Source of the DNA: Pseudanabaena sp. lw0831
GTDB taxonomy: Bacteria; Cyanobacteriota; Cyanobacteriia; Pseudanabaenales; Pseudanabaenaceae
Assembly: GCF_016584665.1 (NCBI RefSeq)
Contig: NZ_BBJB01000021.1
Coordinates: 31,207-95,206 of the forward strand
Reading direction: 5' to 3'
Length of the DNA: 64,000 nt
Shown here piece after piece: positions 45,286 through 54,083 of the stretch. A program made the position numbers and the translations under genes. Positions within the stretch are counted from its first letter, which is position 1. The number at the start of each line of letters is the position of its first letter. The notes beneath the pieces were generated by a model. The model saw nothing but the letters and a program-made list of their open reading frames with translations. It had not been told where the DNA came from and did not search any database.

Positions 45286-45373
45286 GGACTTACGCAAAAT
45301 ATATTAAAACCCTTATTTCAATGAAGGGGCAATTCATGAATTGCCCCTTCATTGCGTGCTTTTGAGTAAGTCC
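45286..45373. mobile_element. Putative MITE-like element
   Basis: An 88-bp non-coding segment bounded by inverted ends GGACTTACGCAAAA and TTTTGAGTAAGTCC, with an inner palindrome GAAGGGGCAATTC/GAATTGCCCCTTC. Ends reading GGACTTACGCA are common on cyanobacterial IS elements and MITEs. Its autonomous partner is not in the window. Confidence 0.6.
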
Positions 45374-45419
45374 CAAAACAGCAAGTGGCGGCGCGAAGCG
45401 TCGCCACTTGCTGTTTTGG
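45373..45419. terminator. Hairpin after the alpha-amylase gene
   Basis: Arms CCAAAACAGCAAGTGGCG around GCGCGAAGCGT, directly abutting the MITE-like element. Confidence 0.6.
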
Positions 45420-45425
45420 AGTTAG

Positions 45426-46748
45426 CTATTCGGCTAACCACATTTGGGCAGTTCGGGGTGGGACAAATAGGGACAACGTATTTCCAGAAAGGTTCATCTC
45501 ATAGTGATGGATGAGATCTCGATATTTAGCAGGATTTTTTAGACCCCAAGTGCTGAAATTCGCCCATTGGTTCGATCCACTTTTGTTTATAGCCACAATT
45601 CCATTTGCGCCTCGGCGGAATACTAGCAATAAGTCACTTTCATAAAGGATAACCATCGGCTGACCATGAACAGCATTATGAAAATGGATCATCGCAGCCA
45701 TATCGGGGCGCTTGTATACATCTAACCAGCGATCGCGGTCTTGCGAATGGTGAGATTCATTATGGTCAGAATAAATGAGAGGAACTCCTCCATCGCGTCC
45801 CAAGATGTAAGCATGAGCCAAATGTTCATCTTGTGGATCAAATAACCAAAAGCGGAATCCATTATTGTGCGGAATATCGTGGTTGATTACAAAGGTTACT
45901 GATCGATTCCAAGGCAAAGCATTATTTTGTTTTTCAGGACGAGCTAATGACCGCAAAGAGCCACCAAATCCAAAAGCTTCGCGCATAGTTTGGAATAGGG
46001 GGAAATCATAGCCTGAAATCCAAGTTTCCCTTAGAAATGGATCAAGGAATATACGCTCATCGCGATCGCTACCAGTTAACACTTCCCCAAACCAAAAACG
46101 ATCCCGAAACTTAGGATTATCAGCGAAGTTATCAATCATTCGCTCGGTGATATGTTTAATGGCATCAATCCGAAAGCCATCAAAACCCATCTCTATCATT
46201 GCTTCTACCATCGCGGTCTGCTGCTGCAACACCCAGTCAGAATTTTTGAGATCGGGCAACCCTGATAAATTCTGATATATTACGGCTTTTCGATTTGACC
46301 ACTCATCGCTATCAATCTCACCAGCATTGTTAAAGTCGAGAACAGAAAATAATCCTTTGCTGAGGTCACCATATAATCGGTTCTCCTCAAACAGGGCAGG
46401 CTGCTTTTGGTAACGCTCAAGCTCGGCTGCACCTGGGAAATCGAAATGATCTTTACGAGCTTCGTTTGCCATGTGGTTAACCACAAGATCTGCATACACC
46501 TGTAATTTGGGAGTGCTCTCATGACAAGCCTTAATCAATTTCTCCAGATCCTTCTTGCCTCCTAAGTGGGACAGCAATACTCGATAATCTTTGGGTTGAT
46601 ACCTCTGCCACCATTGATCTCCATTAGGATCTGAGTAAAGTGGGGGTGGAATTAGCACCGCTCCATATCCAGCAGACCGAATAGAATCAAGGTTGTCAAT
46701 AATATCTGTATATCGCCAATTAAAGGCATGGAGAGTAACATTTCGCAT
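45426..46748 (-). CDS. Alpha-amylase family protein (GH13)
   Basis: About 440 residues from the ATG at 46748; an upstream in-frame ATG at 46856 would add a 36-residue basic stretch unlike the family. The (beta/alpha)8 domain has the four GH13 regions: DLVVNH, GFRIDAIKH with the nucleophile Asp, FGEVLTG with the acid/base Glu and FVINHDIPHN with the third Asp. No signal peptide is seen with this start, so it would act on internal alpha-glucans such as glycogen. The short C-terminal beta domain ends FVPPRTAQMWLAE. Confidence 0.9.
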   Translation of the reverse strand: MRNVTLHAFNWRYTDIIDNLDSIRSAGYGAVLIPPPLYSDPNGDQWWQRYQPKDYRVLLSHLGGKKDLEKLIKACHESTPKLQVYADLVVNHMANEARKDHFDFPGAAELERYQKQPALFEENRLYGDLSKGLFSVLDFNNAGEIDSDEWSNRKAVIYQNLSGLPDLKNSDWVLQQQTAMVEAMIEMGFDGFRIDAIKHITERMIDNFADNPKFRDRFWFGEVLTGSDRDERIFLDPFLRETWISGYDFPLFQTMREAFGFGGSLRSLARPEKQNNALPWNRSVTFVINHDIPHNNGFRFWLFDPQDEHLAHAYILGRDGGVPLIYSDHNESHHSQDRDRWLDVYKRPDMAAMIHFHNAVHGQPMVILYESDLLLVFRRGANGIVAINKSGSNQWANFSTWGLKNPAKYRDLIHHYEMNLSGNTLSLFVPPRTAQMWLAE

Positions 46749-46873
46749 GGTTATTCTTTCCCTGTGGTGGTCGAAAAATATGCTTGGACGTGAAGGACGG
46801 AAACATTGTACTGATTTTTTAGATGATTTACTGCTAAAAGCAGGTGAACTCATCAAGAAACCTGTAAATGCCC

Positions 46874-46937
46874 AGATCCCCGACTTTTTCTAATCAAACA
46901 AAGGTAATTTGCAAATTTACAAAAAAAGTCGGGGATC
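46874..46937. repeat. Long-loop inverted repeat upstream of tRNA-Ser
   Basis: Exact 16-bp arms AGATCCCCGACTTTTT separated by 32 nt. This GATCCCCGACTTTTT wording also occurs as a dispersed cyanobacterial repeat, so a MITE-like origin is possible. Confidence 0.5.
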
Positions 46938-47044
46938 TTAACCTGTGCTTTTTAAATTTTCTTATGCCTAGCTACTTAAAAGCATACTTACTGTGATATT
47001 ATTACATTCGCTTTGCTTACCAAAAGACGCTACAAAAGATATTT

Positions 47045-47131
47045 GGAGAGGTGGCAGAGTGGTTGAATGCGTCTGACTCGAAATCAGATTTGGGGTCACA
47101 CCTAACGGGAGTTCGAATCTCCCCCTCTCCG
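47045..47131 (+). tRNA. trnS: tRNA-Ser (CGA)
   Basis: An 87-nt cloverleaf: acceptor GGAGAGG/CCTCTCC with discriminator G, anticodon stem TCTGA/TCAGA around CTCGAAA (anticodon CGA at 47079-47081), a long variable arm as in class II tRNAs, and T-loop GTTCGAATC. CCA is not encoded. It reads UCG codons. A perfect terminator follows. Confidence 0.95.
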
Positions 47132-47137
47132 TACAAA

Positions 47138-47176
47138 CAAAAAAGCGCTTGATGCCTAGCATCAAGCGCTTTTTTG
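47138..47176 (+). terminator. Terminator after tRNA-Ser
   Basis: Perfect 18-bp stem CAAAAAAGCGCTTGATGC around CTA with a T-run. Confidence 0.9.
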
Positions 47177-47338
47177 TGGGCCAAAAAATTATAAACATTG
47201 GTTTCATAATTTCTCGTTACAAAAACTGCAACTGAGAAACTAATCCTTACTAAGAGTGAGAGACTCAAGATCAAGAAACACTAACAGCTTGCAAAACTGC
47301 CTAACACAAGGATGCAGGCGCTGAGGAGCGAAATTACT

Positions 47339-49840
47339 ATGAAATCAATTAAGCCTATCTATATCGCCTTACCTGTTGCGATCGCTCTTGCAGGTGCGAT
47401 CGCTCATCGCACCTTAGCCCAATCTAGCCAGATCGTCAAAACTCCACAAAACCCTAGCTCGATGGTTAGAACAGGAATTTTCGAACCAGTCAGCGATCGC
47501 AGTCCTCGCGCCGAGACAAACAAAGATCGTCCCGTTAGTGGGTTGTATGTACAAACCACCGATCGCAAGCAACAAGCTTTTACCCTGACTAATACTGATG
47601 TAAAAGGGAAAATATCTGGCAACATTTCGCGAGTCGAAGTCACCCAAACTTTTCAGAATCCCTATGACAAACCTTTAGAAGCCATTTATGTTTTCCCATT
47701 GCCAGACCAAGCGGCTGTCGATGACATGGAAATTAAGATCGGCGATCGCGTGATTAAAGGGGATATCAAAAAACGTGAAGAAGCCAAAGAAATCTATGAC
47801 CGCGCCCGCAAAGAGGGACGCACTGCGGGTTTACTAGAACAAGAACGGGATAATATCTTCACTCAATCTCTTGCCAATATCAAACCAGGTGAACAAATCA
47901 AGGTGACAATTCGCTACACCGAAAGCCTGAAATTTGAGCAAGGTGATTATGAATTTGTATTCCCAATGGTCGTAGGACCTCGCTATATTCCAGGCACAGC
48001 GATCGATCCAAAGGGAAATACTACTCAAGTCCCTGATGCCTCACGAATTAATCCGCCCGTACTCAAACCTGAAACGCGATCGGGCAATGATATTACGGTG
48101 AGCTTGCAAATTGATGCAGGTGTTCCAATTCGCAATCTTTACTCCACTTCTCATCGCATTGATGTCCAGAATAATGGCGAAACCATGCAACTAAAATTAG
48201 CGGCTGGCGACAACATTCCTAATAAGGACTTGATTGTGCGTTACAAAATTAGTAGCGATCGCACTCAGCCCACTATCCTCACCACCACAACAGACCAAGG
48301 CTCACACTTTGCCACTTATTTAATCCCTGCGATCGCCTATCGTGCCGATCAAATTGTGCCAAAGGATGTCGTGTTCTTAATGGATACATCAGGCTCTCAA
48401 TCAGGTGATCCGATTATCAAATCACGGGAACTGATGCGCCGCTTTATAAATGGATTGAACCCAAACGACACGTTCACAATTATTGATTTTTCTAGTACCA
48501 CTCGCCAGCTCTCTAGCTATCCTCTGCAAAATACTGCGGCAAATCGTCAAAAGGCGATGAACTATATCGATCAAGTTGATGCTAATGGAGGCACAGAATT
48601 AATGAATGGAATCAATGCTGTAACCAACTTCCCCTCATCATCTAATGGACGTATTCGCAGCGTAGTGCTGATTACCGATGGTTATATTGGCAATGACAAT
48701 GAAGTAATCGCCGCCGTTCAGAAAAATCTCAAGCCAGGTAATCGACTCTATAGTTTCGGTGTTGGTAGTTCTGTCAATCGCTATCTGTTAGAGCGCGTTG
48801 CCGAAATGGGACGTGGCACATCGAGAGTAGTGCGTCAGGACGAAGCAACGCAGGAAGTTGCTGAGAAGTTCTTCCGTCAAATCAACAATCCTGTTCTCAC
48901 GAATATTCAAGTGAAATGGGAAGGCGATGGCGCGGCTCCCGAAATTTATCCTAGCAATGCTCCTGACCTATTTGCAGAGCAGCCTATAGTGTTATTTGGC
49001 AAAAAAGGCGATCGCGCCAATGGCAAACTCAAAATCACAGGTATCGCCGCAGGTAGTGAGCGCTACGAGCAAACCCTTGATGTAAATTTTGAGAAGGACA
49101 ATAGTAATCTCGGTATTGCCCAACTATGGGGACGCGCCCGCATTAAAGACTTAATGAATCAGATGTTTGGCGGCGAGGTCAAATCTCTAATTGATGCGGT
49201 GACACAAACGGCTCTCAACTATCGATTGCTCTCTCAATACACAGCTTTTGTTGCAGTGAGCGAAGAAGTGCGCGTCAATCCTGATGGTGGCAAGGTAACA
49301 GTAAATATTCCAGTAGAAATGCCTCAGGGTGTCAATTTTGGTGTGACATCAGGCGAGATCGCCGATAGTCGAAGTCTCAAGCCTGCTGCACCAAGCCCTA
49401 CGACTTCTCTGCAATATAATTCGCGAGTCAGAGTACAGGGAGGTACTACTTTTACTGGCAAGGATCAGCTTAACATTAGGCTCAGCCCTAAAGTTGATAG
49501 CGAAAACACTCCTGCCGAACCATCAAAGGTAAGTCAACAAGCTACTGTAGCGAAAGTCAAAGTCGTCAGTATATCAGGGCTTGCGGGTGTCGATATTAGT
49601 ATTGTCCAACAAGCGATCGCGCAACAGTTGCAGTCAATCAGCGTTCCTACTGGATTCAATGGCACTGTAATCTTGGAGATTCCAATTCAAAATGGCAGAT
49701 TGACAAGATTCGTACTAGATGATATGGCTTCGACGCTGAAGGATAAGACAATTGTGGATTTGATCAAGCGATCGCTACAAAATGTTGTCCTCCCATCAAC
49801 AGCAACAGGTACTATTCGTTTGACATTGAATGTAAATTGA
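47339..49840 (+). CDS. Exported VIT and VWA domain protein
   Basis: About 833 residues from the ATG at 47339, which has GAGGAG 10 nt upstream and starts a clear signal peptide (IYIALPVAIALAGAIAHRTLAQ); an in-frame ATG at 47312 is less likely. A VIT domain (about 60-200, VEVTQTFQNPYDKPLEAIYVFPLP) is followed by a VWA domain (about 335-510) with an intact MIDAS (DTSGS, and ITDGYIGN). The C-terminus is a TonB-like alpha/beta segment. The protein resembles inter-alpha-trypsin inhibitor heavy chains; bacterial members are exported, and their role is unknown. A 20-bp hairpin follows. Confidence 0.88.
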   Translation: MKSIKPIYIALPVAIALAGAIAHRTLAQSSQIVKTPQNPSSMVRTGIFEPVSDRSPRAETNKDRPVSGLYVQTTDRKQQAFTLTNTDVKGKISGNISRVEVTQTFQNPYDKPLEAIYVFPLPDQAAVDDMEIKIGDRVIKGDIKKREEAKEIYDRARKEGRTAGLLEQERDNIFTQSLANIKPGEQIKVTIRYTESLKFEQGDYEFVFPMVVGPRYIPGTAIDPKGNTTQVPDASRINPPVLKPETRSGNDITVSLQIDAGVPIRNLYSTSHRIDVQNNGETMQLKLAAGDNIPNKDLIVRYKISSDRTQPTILTTTTDQGSHFATYLIPAIAYRADQIVPKDVVFLMDTSGSQSGDPIIKSRELMRRFINGLNPNDTFTIIDFSSTTRQLSSYPLQNTAANRQKAMNYIDQVDANGGTELMNGINAVTNFPSSSNGRIRSVVLITDGYIGNDNEVIAAVQKNLKPGNRLYSFGVGSSVNRYLLERVAEMGRGTSRVVRQDEATQEVAEKFFRQINNPVLTNIQVKWEGDGAAPEIYPSNAPDLFAEQPIVLFGKKGDRANGKLKITGIAAGSERYEQTLDVNFEKDNSNLGIAQLWGRARIKDLMNQMFGGEVKSLIDAVTQTALNYRLLSQYTAFVAVSEEVRVNPDGGKVTVNIPVEMPQGVNFGVTSGEIADSRSLKPAAPSPTTSLQYNSRVRVQGGTTFTGKDQLNIRLSPKVDSENTPAEPSKVSQQATVAKVKVVSISGLAGVDISIVQQAIAQQLQSISVPTGFNGTVILEIPIQNGRLTRFVLDDMASTLKDKTIVDLIKRSLQNVVLPSTATGTIRLTLNVN

Positions 49841-49866
49841 CAACTGATTTTATTTGAAGTGCTTTG

Positions 49867-49912
49867 CGATCAAACGAACCACAATAATTTTTTATTGTGG
49901 TTCGTTTGATCG
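49867..49912 (+). terminator. Perfect 20-bp hairpin after the VIT/VWA gene
   Basis: Arms CGATCAAACGAACCACAATA around ATTTTT, 27 nt after the stop. Confidence 0.75.
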
Positions 49913-49941
49913 GAAATAGCTGTATTTTTAGTTGAGCATAA

Positions 49942-50148
49942 TCAAATTAAGCTAATCAGTGGTTTGGTGACGTTGATGTAAATGAAGCGATCGCTCTCTT
50001 GCTCTTTGACAACAGTGAATCCTAAACTCGTTATCAAATCCAGTAATTCATGCTTTTTATCTGTCCATCGGCTGCTAGTTTCGGTGATCGCTTTTGCCCA
50101 TCCTTCGATGGTTCTGTTAAAAGCGATGATGATCGTAAATTTATCTGA
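49942..50148 (-). pseudogene. Start-less coding remnant downstream of the restriction gene
   Basis: On the minus strand an open frame of about 68 codons ends at TGA 49942-49944 and encodes protein-like sequence (FTIIIAFNRTIEGWAKAI, WTDKKHELLDLITSLGFTVV, ESDRFIYINVTKPLISLI). It overlaps the nuclease gene's stop in another frame and has no ATG, GTG or TTG start. It looks like the C-terminal relic of a gene truncated when the restriction-modification locus inserted or decayed. No family was recognised. Confidence 0.4.
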
Positions 50149-51334
50149 GGCTATACTTCACGCTTGGAGGGAAAAGCAGTTCAAGTTTATCAGGTTTAAT
50201 TTTAAATAAAGGACCTTTCTCAATTACACGTTCTTTAATCGTTTTTCCATTACTCGTCCTCTTAATAAGATGATCAAGAGTAATTATTCCCTGTTCTAGC
50301 AATAAATCGAATTGGGACACAATGGGACTACGTGTATGTTCTATTTTTGTAAAACAGAAATACTCAACTTCATTAATAGTAACGGAATCAGCGGCAATCC
50401 AAAAGGTCTCCTTATGCTTCTTTTTGAGTTCAGCATGAAGTGTCGCTAATTGCCAAATGGCAAAATCACCAATTTTTAATTCTTGACTAGTTTCAATAAG
50501 TTGATCCAACTTTGCATCAATTCTTAAAAATAGCCCTTGGGAATTAGGCTTCAAAGTACTGACTGTACAGTAAAGCTTGAAATCATCTCCACGTTTATAC
50601 CCAAACTGATTAAGAATTTCTGCTGAACTTTTGAATTTACTAAGATTCCAATCTGGAACTTTTGCAAACAATGTTTTACGGTTTCCTCGTTTGTCGCGAA
50701 ATGATTTCAACTCAATACCTTTATAATCTGGTTCTTGGCGAGAATTCATCGCAATACCTAACAAAGTTTCCAATGTCCGCCCAATTGCTGTATCACCTGT
50801 TCCAATAGCCTGAATTTGTCCGCGTGCAGCAATTGTTCTAATTTTAAAAAGTAACTCTTGAGCAACTTTGTTTGCACTTTGACTAATACTACGGATCAGA
50901 TCTGCAACTGGCGTAACAATTATTCCATTCAGAATTTGCTCAATATCAAGTTTTGTTAGATTAAGAACATATAGTTCCATCTCAAATACAAAAATACCAA
51001 GTATATCGTTGGTATCAGCATATTTCTTCAATCCAGTGAACCAGATACGTGGATCGCCATTTTTGGTAATAGGACGATACAAAGAAGCCTGACTAGAAAT
51101 AAATCCATTTTCTGATGCAATATGGGAACGTATAATTTGTTTGTGTTGTGGTCCTTGTCCCTGCGTACCATAATCATGAATACCACGCTCATATAGAAAA
51201 AGCCTGAATGGAGTCGTTGCATCCATAATAGATTTTTGTAAGCCTGTAGCTGTAGGCATCAAGAAACACATCTCGATGTTTTCACTAGTTAAGATTTTGA
51301 TGTTTTTTTCTTCTAAAAGATTAAATGGTCTCAT
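50141..51334 (-). CDS. Type II restriction endonuclease, MvaI/BcnI-like
   Basis: About 397 residues from the ATG at 51334; a TTG directly before it is also possible. The central part carries IGRTLETLLGIAMNSRQEPDYKGIELKSFRD, a pattern of the MvaI/BcnI nuclease fold, with candidate metal-binding residues in the EPDYKGIELK stretch (Asp204, Glu209, Lys211 by the longer start). MvaI and BcnI cut CCWGG and CCSGG as monomers; the specificity here cannot be read from sequence. The start lies within 7 nt of the methyltransferase stop, so the pair is an operon with methylase first. AT-rich codon use suggests acquisition. Confidence 0.78.
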   Translation of the reverse strand: MRPFNLLEEKNIKILTSENIEMCFLMPTATGLQKSIMDATTPFRLFLYERGIHDYGTQGQGPQHKQIIRSHIASENGFISSQASLYRPITKNGDPRIWFTGLKKYADTNDILGIFVFEMELYVLNLTKLDIEQILNGIIVTPVADLIRSISQSANKVAQELLFKIRTIAARGQIQAIGTGDTAIGRTLETLLGIAMNSRQEPDYKGIELKSFRDKRGNRKTLFAKVPDWNLSKFKSSAEILNQFGYKRGDDFKLYCTVSTLKPNSQGLFLRIDAKLDQLIETSQELKIGDFAIWQLATLHAELKKKHKETFWIAADSVTINEVEYFCFTKIEHTRSPIVSQFDLLLEQGIITLDHLIKRTSNGKTIKERVIEKGPLFKIKPDKLELLFPPSVKYSLR

Positions 51335-51338
51335 CAAG

Positions 51339-52814
51339 TTAACTAGCCTGTTTCTCTAGATTTTGTGACACCTGACAAGGTTTCATAGTGAATTTGAGCG
51401 CTTTTTTAAGAAGTTCAAATATTTTTTTTCCGACTGCTTCAGCCATTAATGGTGGTACTGCGTTTCCCACTTGCGTATATTGAGGAATTTCAAATCTCCG
51501 ACGTAAGCTGCCAGTTGTTTCTTTTGCCCTAAAAACAAAACTATCAGGAAATGACTGTAGCCTCGCCATTTCTCGTACAGACATAGTTCGAGCTTCGTTA
51601 GGATGAACAAAATCATCTGGAAGAGATAGAACAGTTGGTGAAGGAGAATCCCATTTTAATGGGCGCTGACTATGCTTTTTCGTCGAAAGACTCATCACCC
51701 GTTCAAATAATTCCTCTATATCTTTTCCCAAAATTTTCCCGTCAGGGGCTTTTGCTGGCAATTTTATCTTAACTATTTCACCTTGAATTAGTTGTTTTCT
51801 CTCAAGAGCAGATAAAGAGGAGTTTGCTGCTACATTAAAGATTTTTACTGGCACACCATATTTTTGAAATATCTGGTACAACCTAAACCTATCAGCTATA
51901 TTTTCTGAATGGTTACGCAAACCACTATTTTCTAGTGTGTTTAGTTGTATAGATTTAACGATTTGCGGTGACATCCAACTAAAATCCTCACGCATTAGCC
52001 TTGCATAAGAAGCACTGGGAGAATTGTAACGATTATCTTTAGCTGACAAAGCATATTTACTACCTTTTAAATCCCACAATGCATCACGAACAGTAAGTGG
52101 TTTTTCGCAAGTAGTAACTGGAGCTAAAGTTGGTCGTTTATATCCAATCACTGGTGGCTCAATATCAAAAGCCGATTTCCAAAATCCCTCCCATATTTCG
52201 AGGTTAAGTTTGTCTGCAATATCAGAACGAATACCCAAAATCATGACACGAGGTCTATACTGCGGAACACCAAAATGCATAGCATTTACTTCAACAAGTT
52301 GAGTCACGTAACCTGGCCATAATTCATGTAAAGCCGAATTGATCTCGTCAATTGGAGCTTTTTCACCATGCTTATTAAAATTCTGTTTTATACCCAAAAC
52401 ATTTTCAATCAGTACAGCTTTAGGGTGTAACCTCTCAACCATTTCTAAAAATTGCCAAGGCAACTGATTGCGTAAATCTCTAGGATTTCTTTTTCCTGCC
52501 ATTGAGAACCCTTGACAAGGTGGACCACCTGCAATTAGGTCAATACCTTCGCTTTCAAGGTTCTCCATTATGTTTATATTCTCAAGAACCGCGCTCACTT
52601 CATTAACAATTAACTTACGACGAAATTGTTCTTCAATCGTTAGGTTGTTGTATGCGATCCACTCATCTTGTGACTTTATTCGATTTATGAAATTATGATA
52701 AAATGTCTCGGCAGCCATAGGTGACTTTTCAACTGCCAACAACAGTTTAAAACCTGCTTTCTCAAGCCCCAGTGAGAGACCGCCACATCCAGAGAATAAA
52801 TCAATATATTTCAT
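51339..52814 (-). CDS. DNA (cytosine-5) methyltransferase of a type II R-M system
   Basis: 491 residues. All main C5-methyltransferase motifs are present: motif I DLFSGCGGLSLGLEKAGF (5-22), motif IV with catalytic Cys100 in GGPPCQGFS, motif VI LIENV (about 135-139), motif VIII RPRVMILG, and motifs IX and X (REMARLQSFPDSFVF, QVGNAVPPLMAEAVG). The long segment between VIII and IX is the target-recognition region. It should protect host DNA from the nuclease encoded directly downstream. The upstream region holds a HIP1-based minisatellite. Confidence 0.92.
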   Translation of the reverse strand: MKYIDLFSGCGGLSLGLEKAGFKLLLAVEKSPMAAETFYHNFINRIKSQDEWIAYNNLTIEEQFRRKLIVNEVSAVLENINIMENLESEGIDLIAGGPPCQGFSMAGKRNPRDLRNQLPWQFLEMVERLHPKAVLIENVLGIKQNFNKHGEKAPIDEINSALHELWPGYVTQLVEVNAMHFGVPQYRPRVMILGIRSDIADKLNLEIWEGFWKSAFDIEPPVIGYKRPTLAPVTTCEKPLTVRDALWDLKGSKYALSAKDNRYNSPSASYARLMREDFSWMSPQIVKSIQLNTLENSGLRNHSENIADRFRLYQIFQKYGVPVKIFNVAANSSLSALERKQLIQGEIVKIKLPAKAPDGKILGKDIEELFERVMSLSTKKHSQRPLKWDSPSPTVLSLPDDFVHPNEARTMSVREMARLQSFPDSFVFRAKETTGSLRRRFEIPQYTQVGNAVPPLMAEAVGKKIFELLKKALKFTMKPCQVSQNLEKQAS

Positions 52815-52883
52815 TTCCTAATACTACATCAAACCTACAATTAGTGTGAATAGGGAAAAATATCCGTTACATATTTTTTGTAT

Positions 52884-53053
52884 GCTCGCTGTTTGATGAC
52901 GGAATATGCGATCGGGTTTTGAGTTTGAGGGGCGATCGCTGTTTGATGTTGAGAGAATAGGCGATCGGGTTTGGGGTGAGGAGAGTGCGATCGCTGTTTG
53001 ATTTGAGGGAATAGGCGATCGGGTGTTGGGTGTTGAGTGGGCGATCGCTGTTT
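52884..53053. repeat. HIP1-based minisatellite, array 1
   Basis: About three units of roughly 48-55 bp, each with GCGATCGCTGTTTGAT and then AGGCGATCGGGTTT. Unit starts are at about 52884, 52932, 52987 and 53041. It lies between the methyltransferase start and the DUF5615 gene. Confidence 0.85.
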
Positions 53054-53069
53054 AAGAATTAGGACAAAC

Positions 53070-53417
53070 TTATATAAACTCACACGAGTCATTGATTGAT
53101 ATGACAACCCCTGCTGATAAAGATGTAATCACTTCACTTATTCGTTCCATCAGTGGAAGTAAATAATCAGGTCGGGTACTACGAGCATCCAAAATAACGA
53201 TTCTCAAATGTTTCCCCGCTAAATTCTGTTGATAACGTAAGTTTTTATCAGCAGTAATAAAAGCATCAAAAGGATGATCCTCAGCTAAACGAAGAATTTC
53301 TCTATCCTTAAACCCACGCCATCCCATATCATCAACATTGTAAACTTCATGCCCTTTAGCTAGAAAGGGCTGCTTGAATTTTCTGCTCAGAAGATTTTCA
53401 TCCAATAATATAATCAT
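53070..53417 (-). CDS. DUF5615 PIN-like protein (toxin-like partner)
   Basis: 115 residues from the ATG at 53417, whose first base overlaps the TGA of the upstream DUF433 gene. The sequence shows a PIN-like core: LLDENLLSRK near the start, GHEVYNVDDMGWRGFKDREIL, and FDAFITADKNLRYQQN, with the acidic residues expected for metal binding. DUF5615 proteins pair with DUF433 proteins in putative toxin-antitoxin modules, the former being the presumed nuclease. Overlapping stop and start indicate translational coupling. Confidence 0.85.
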   Translation of the reverse strand: MIILLDENLLSRKFKQPFLAKGHEVYNVDDMGWRGFKDREILRLAEDHPFDAFITADKNLRYQQNLAGKHLRIVILDARSTRPDYLLPLMERISEVITSLSAGVVISINDSCEFI

Positions 53418-53653
53418 CAAGCAGAGCGTTCCTGAGCAATTAATAATTTGGCAGCACTTTCCAAAACCCTCATGACTTGAGACTTCAGGCAAGGAAAATC
53501 ATCCATAAATTCTGCTAAACCTCCATCACCTTCAAGATAGTCAAAAAAAGTTTGCAAAGGAACTCTCGTCCCTTTAAAAACTGGAACTCCACTCATAATA
53601 TCGGGATCGCGATGAATAATCCCTTTCATTTCCAATAAGTTATTTAGTGTCAT
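53417..53653 (-). CDS. DUF433 protein (antitoxin-like partner)
   Basis: 78 residues. The typical DUF433 pattern is present: IIHRDPDIMSGVPVFKGTRVPLQTFFDYLEGDGGLAEFMDDFP, a compact helical DNA-binding-like domain. It is the first gene of a two-gene operon with the DUF5615 gene and overlaps it by one base. In such modules it is the presumed antitoxin and autorepressor. The cassette sits between two arrays of the same minisatellite, with a transposase remnant beyond. Confidence 0.87.
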   Translation of the reverse strand: MTLNNLLEMKGIIHRDPDIMSGVPVFKGTRVPLQTFFDYLEGDGGLAEFMDDFPCLKSQVMRVLESAAKLLIAQERSA

Positions 53654-53700
53654 TACATTGCACGATATAACTTAATTCATTATAAAACAAAAGTATAGTC

Positions 53701-53930
53701 AGGCGATCGGGGTTTGGGTGGTGAGTGGCGATCGCTGTTTGATTTGAGAAATTGGCGATCGGGTTTTGTGGGTGATGAGGCGATCGTTGTTTGATGTGGG
53801 AAATAGGCGATCGGGTGTTGGGTGGTGAGGGTGCGATCGCTGTTTGATGGGGAAATAGGCGATCGGGCTTGTGGGTGGTGAGGGGCGATCGTTGTTTGTT
53901 GTTGAGGGAATAGGCGATCGGGTTTATGGG
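53701..53930. repeat. HIP1-based minisatellite, array 2
   Basis: Four and a half units of 52-53 bp: GCGATCG(C/T)TGTTTG at 53728, 53780, 53833 and 53885, alternating with GGCGATCGGG(T/C)T. Same unit as array 1, on the other side of the DUF433/DUF5615 pair. Confidence 0.88.
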
Positions 53931-53936
53931 TAGGGC

Positions 53937-54083
53937 ATTACCATGGGCTCAGGTGCTGTGGAATCAACGGTTAAACAAATTGTTCGTCGGGTCAAGATTT
54001 TGGGCGCTCAGTGGCATAAGGGACATAGGCGCAGAAAATGGAAACGTGACTCAGGTTTCATAATTAGCATATTGCTCAAATAA
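53937..54083 (+). pseudogene. Transposase C-terminal fragment (ISKra4-like)
   Basis: An open stretch from 53943 begins MGSGAVESTVKQIVRRVKIL and continues GAQWHKGH before losing similarity. This is the conserved C-terminal motif of ISKra4-family transposases (LPMGSGAxES ... ISGAQW). The preceding TTACCATGG suggests one base lost from TTACCAATGG. Only about 30 family codons survive; no inverted repeats were found. Confidence 0.6.

Noticed and set aside
49982..50209. Plus-strand 75-codon frame between the VIT/VWA and nuclease genes
   Set aside because: Its composition is not protein-like, whereas the opposite strand reads as a good protein remnant; it also overlaps the nuclease gene.
52841..53107. 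Minus-strand frame coding a KQRSPTQHPTPDRLF-type peptide repeat
   Set aside because: It is only translation of the HIP1 minisatellite, with unit lengths near multiples of three and no conserved start.
52884..53930. Possible CRISPR array
   Set aside because: Units are tandem with little spacer diversity, are built on HIP1 words, and no cas gene is near. They are minisatellites.
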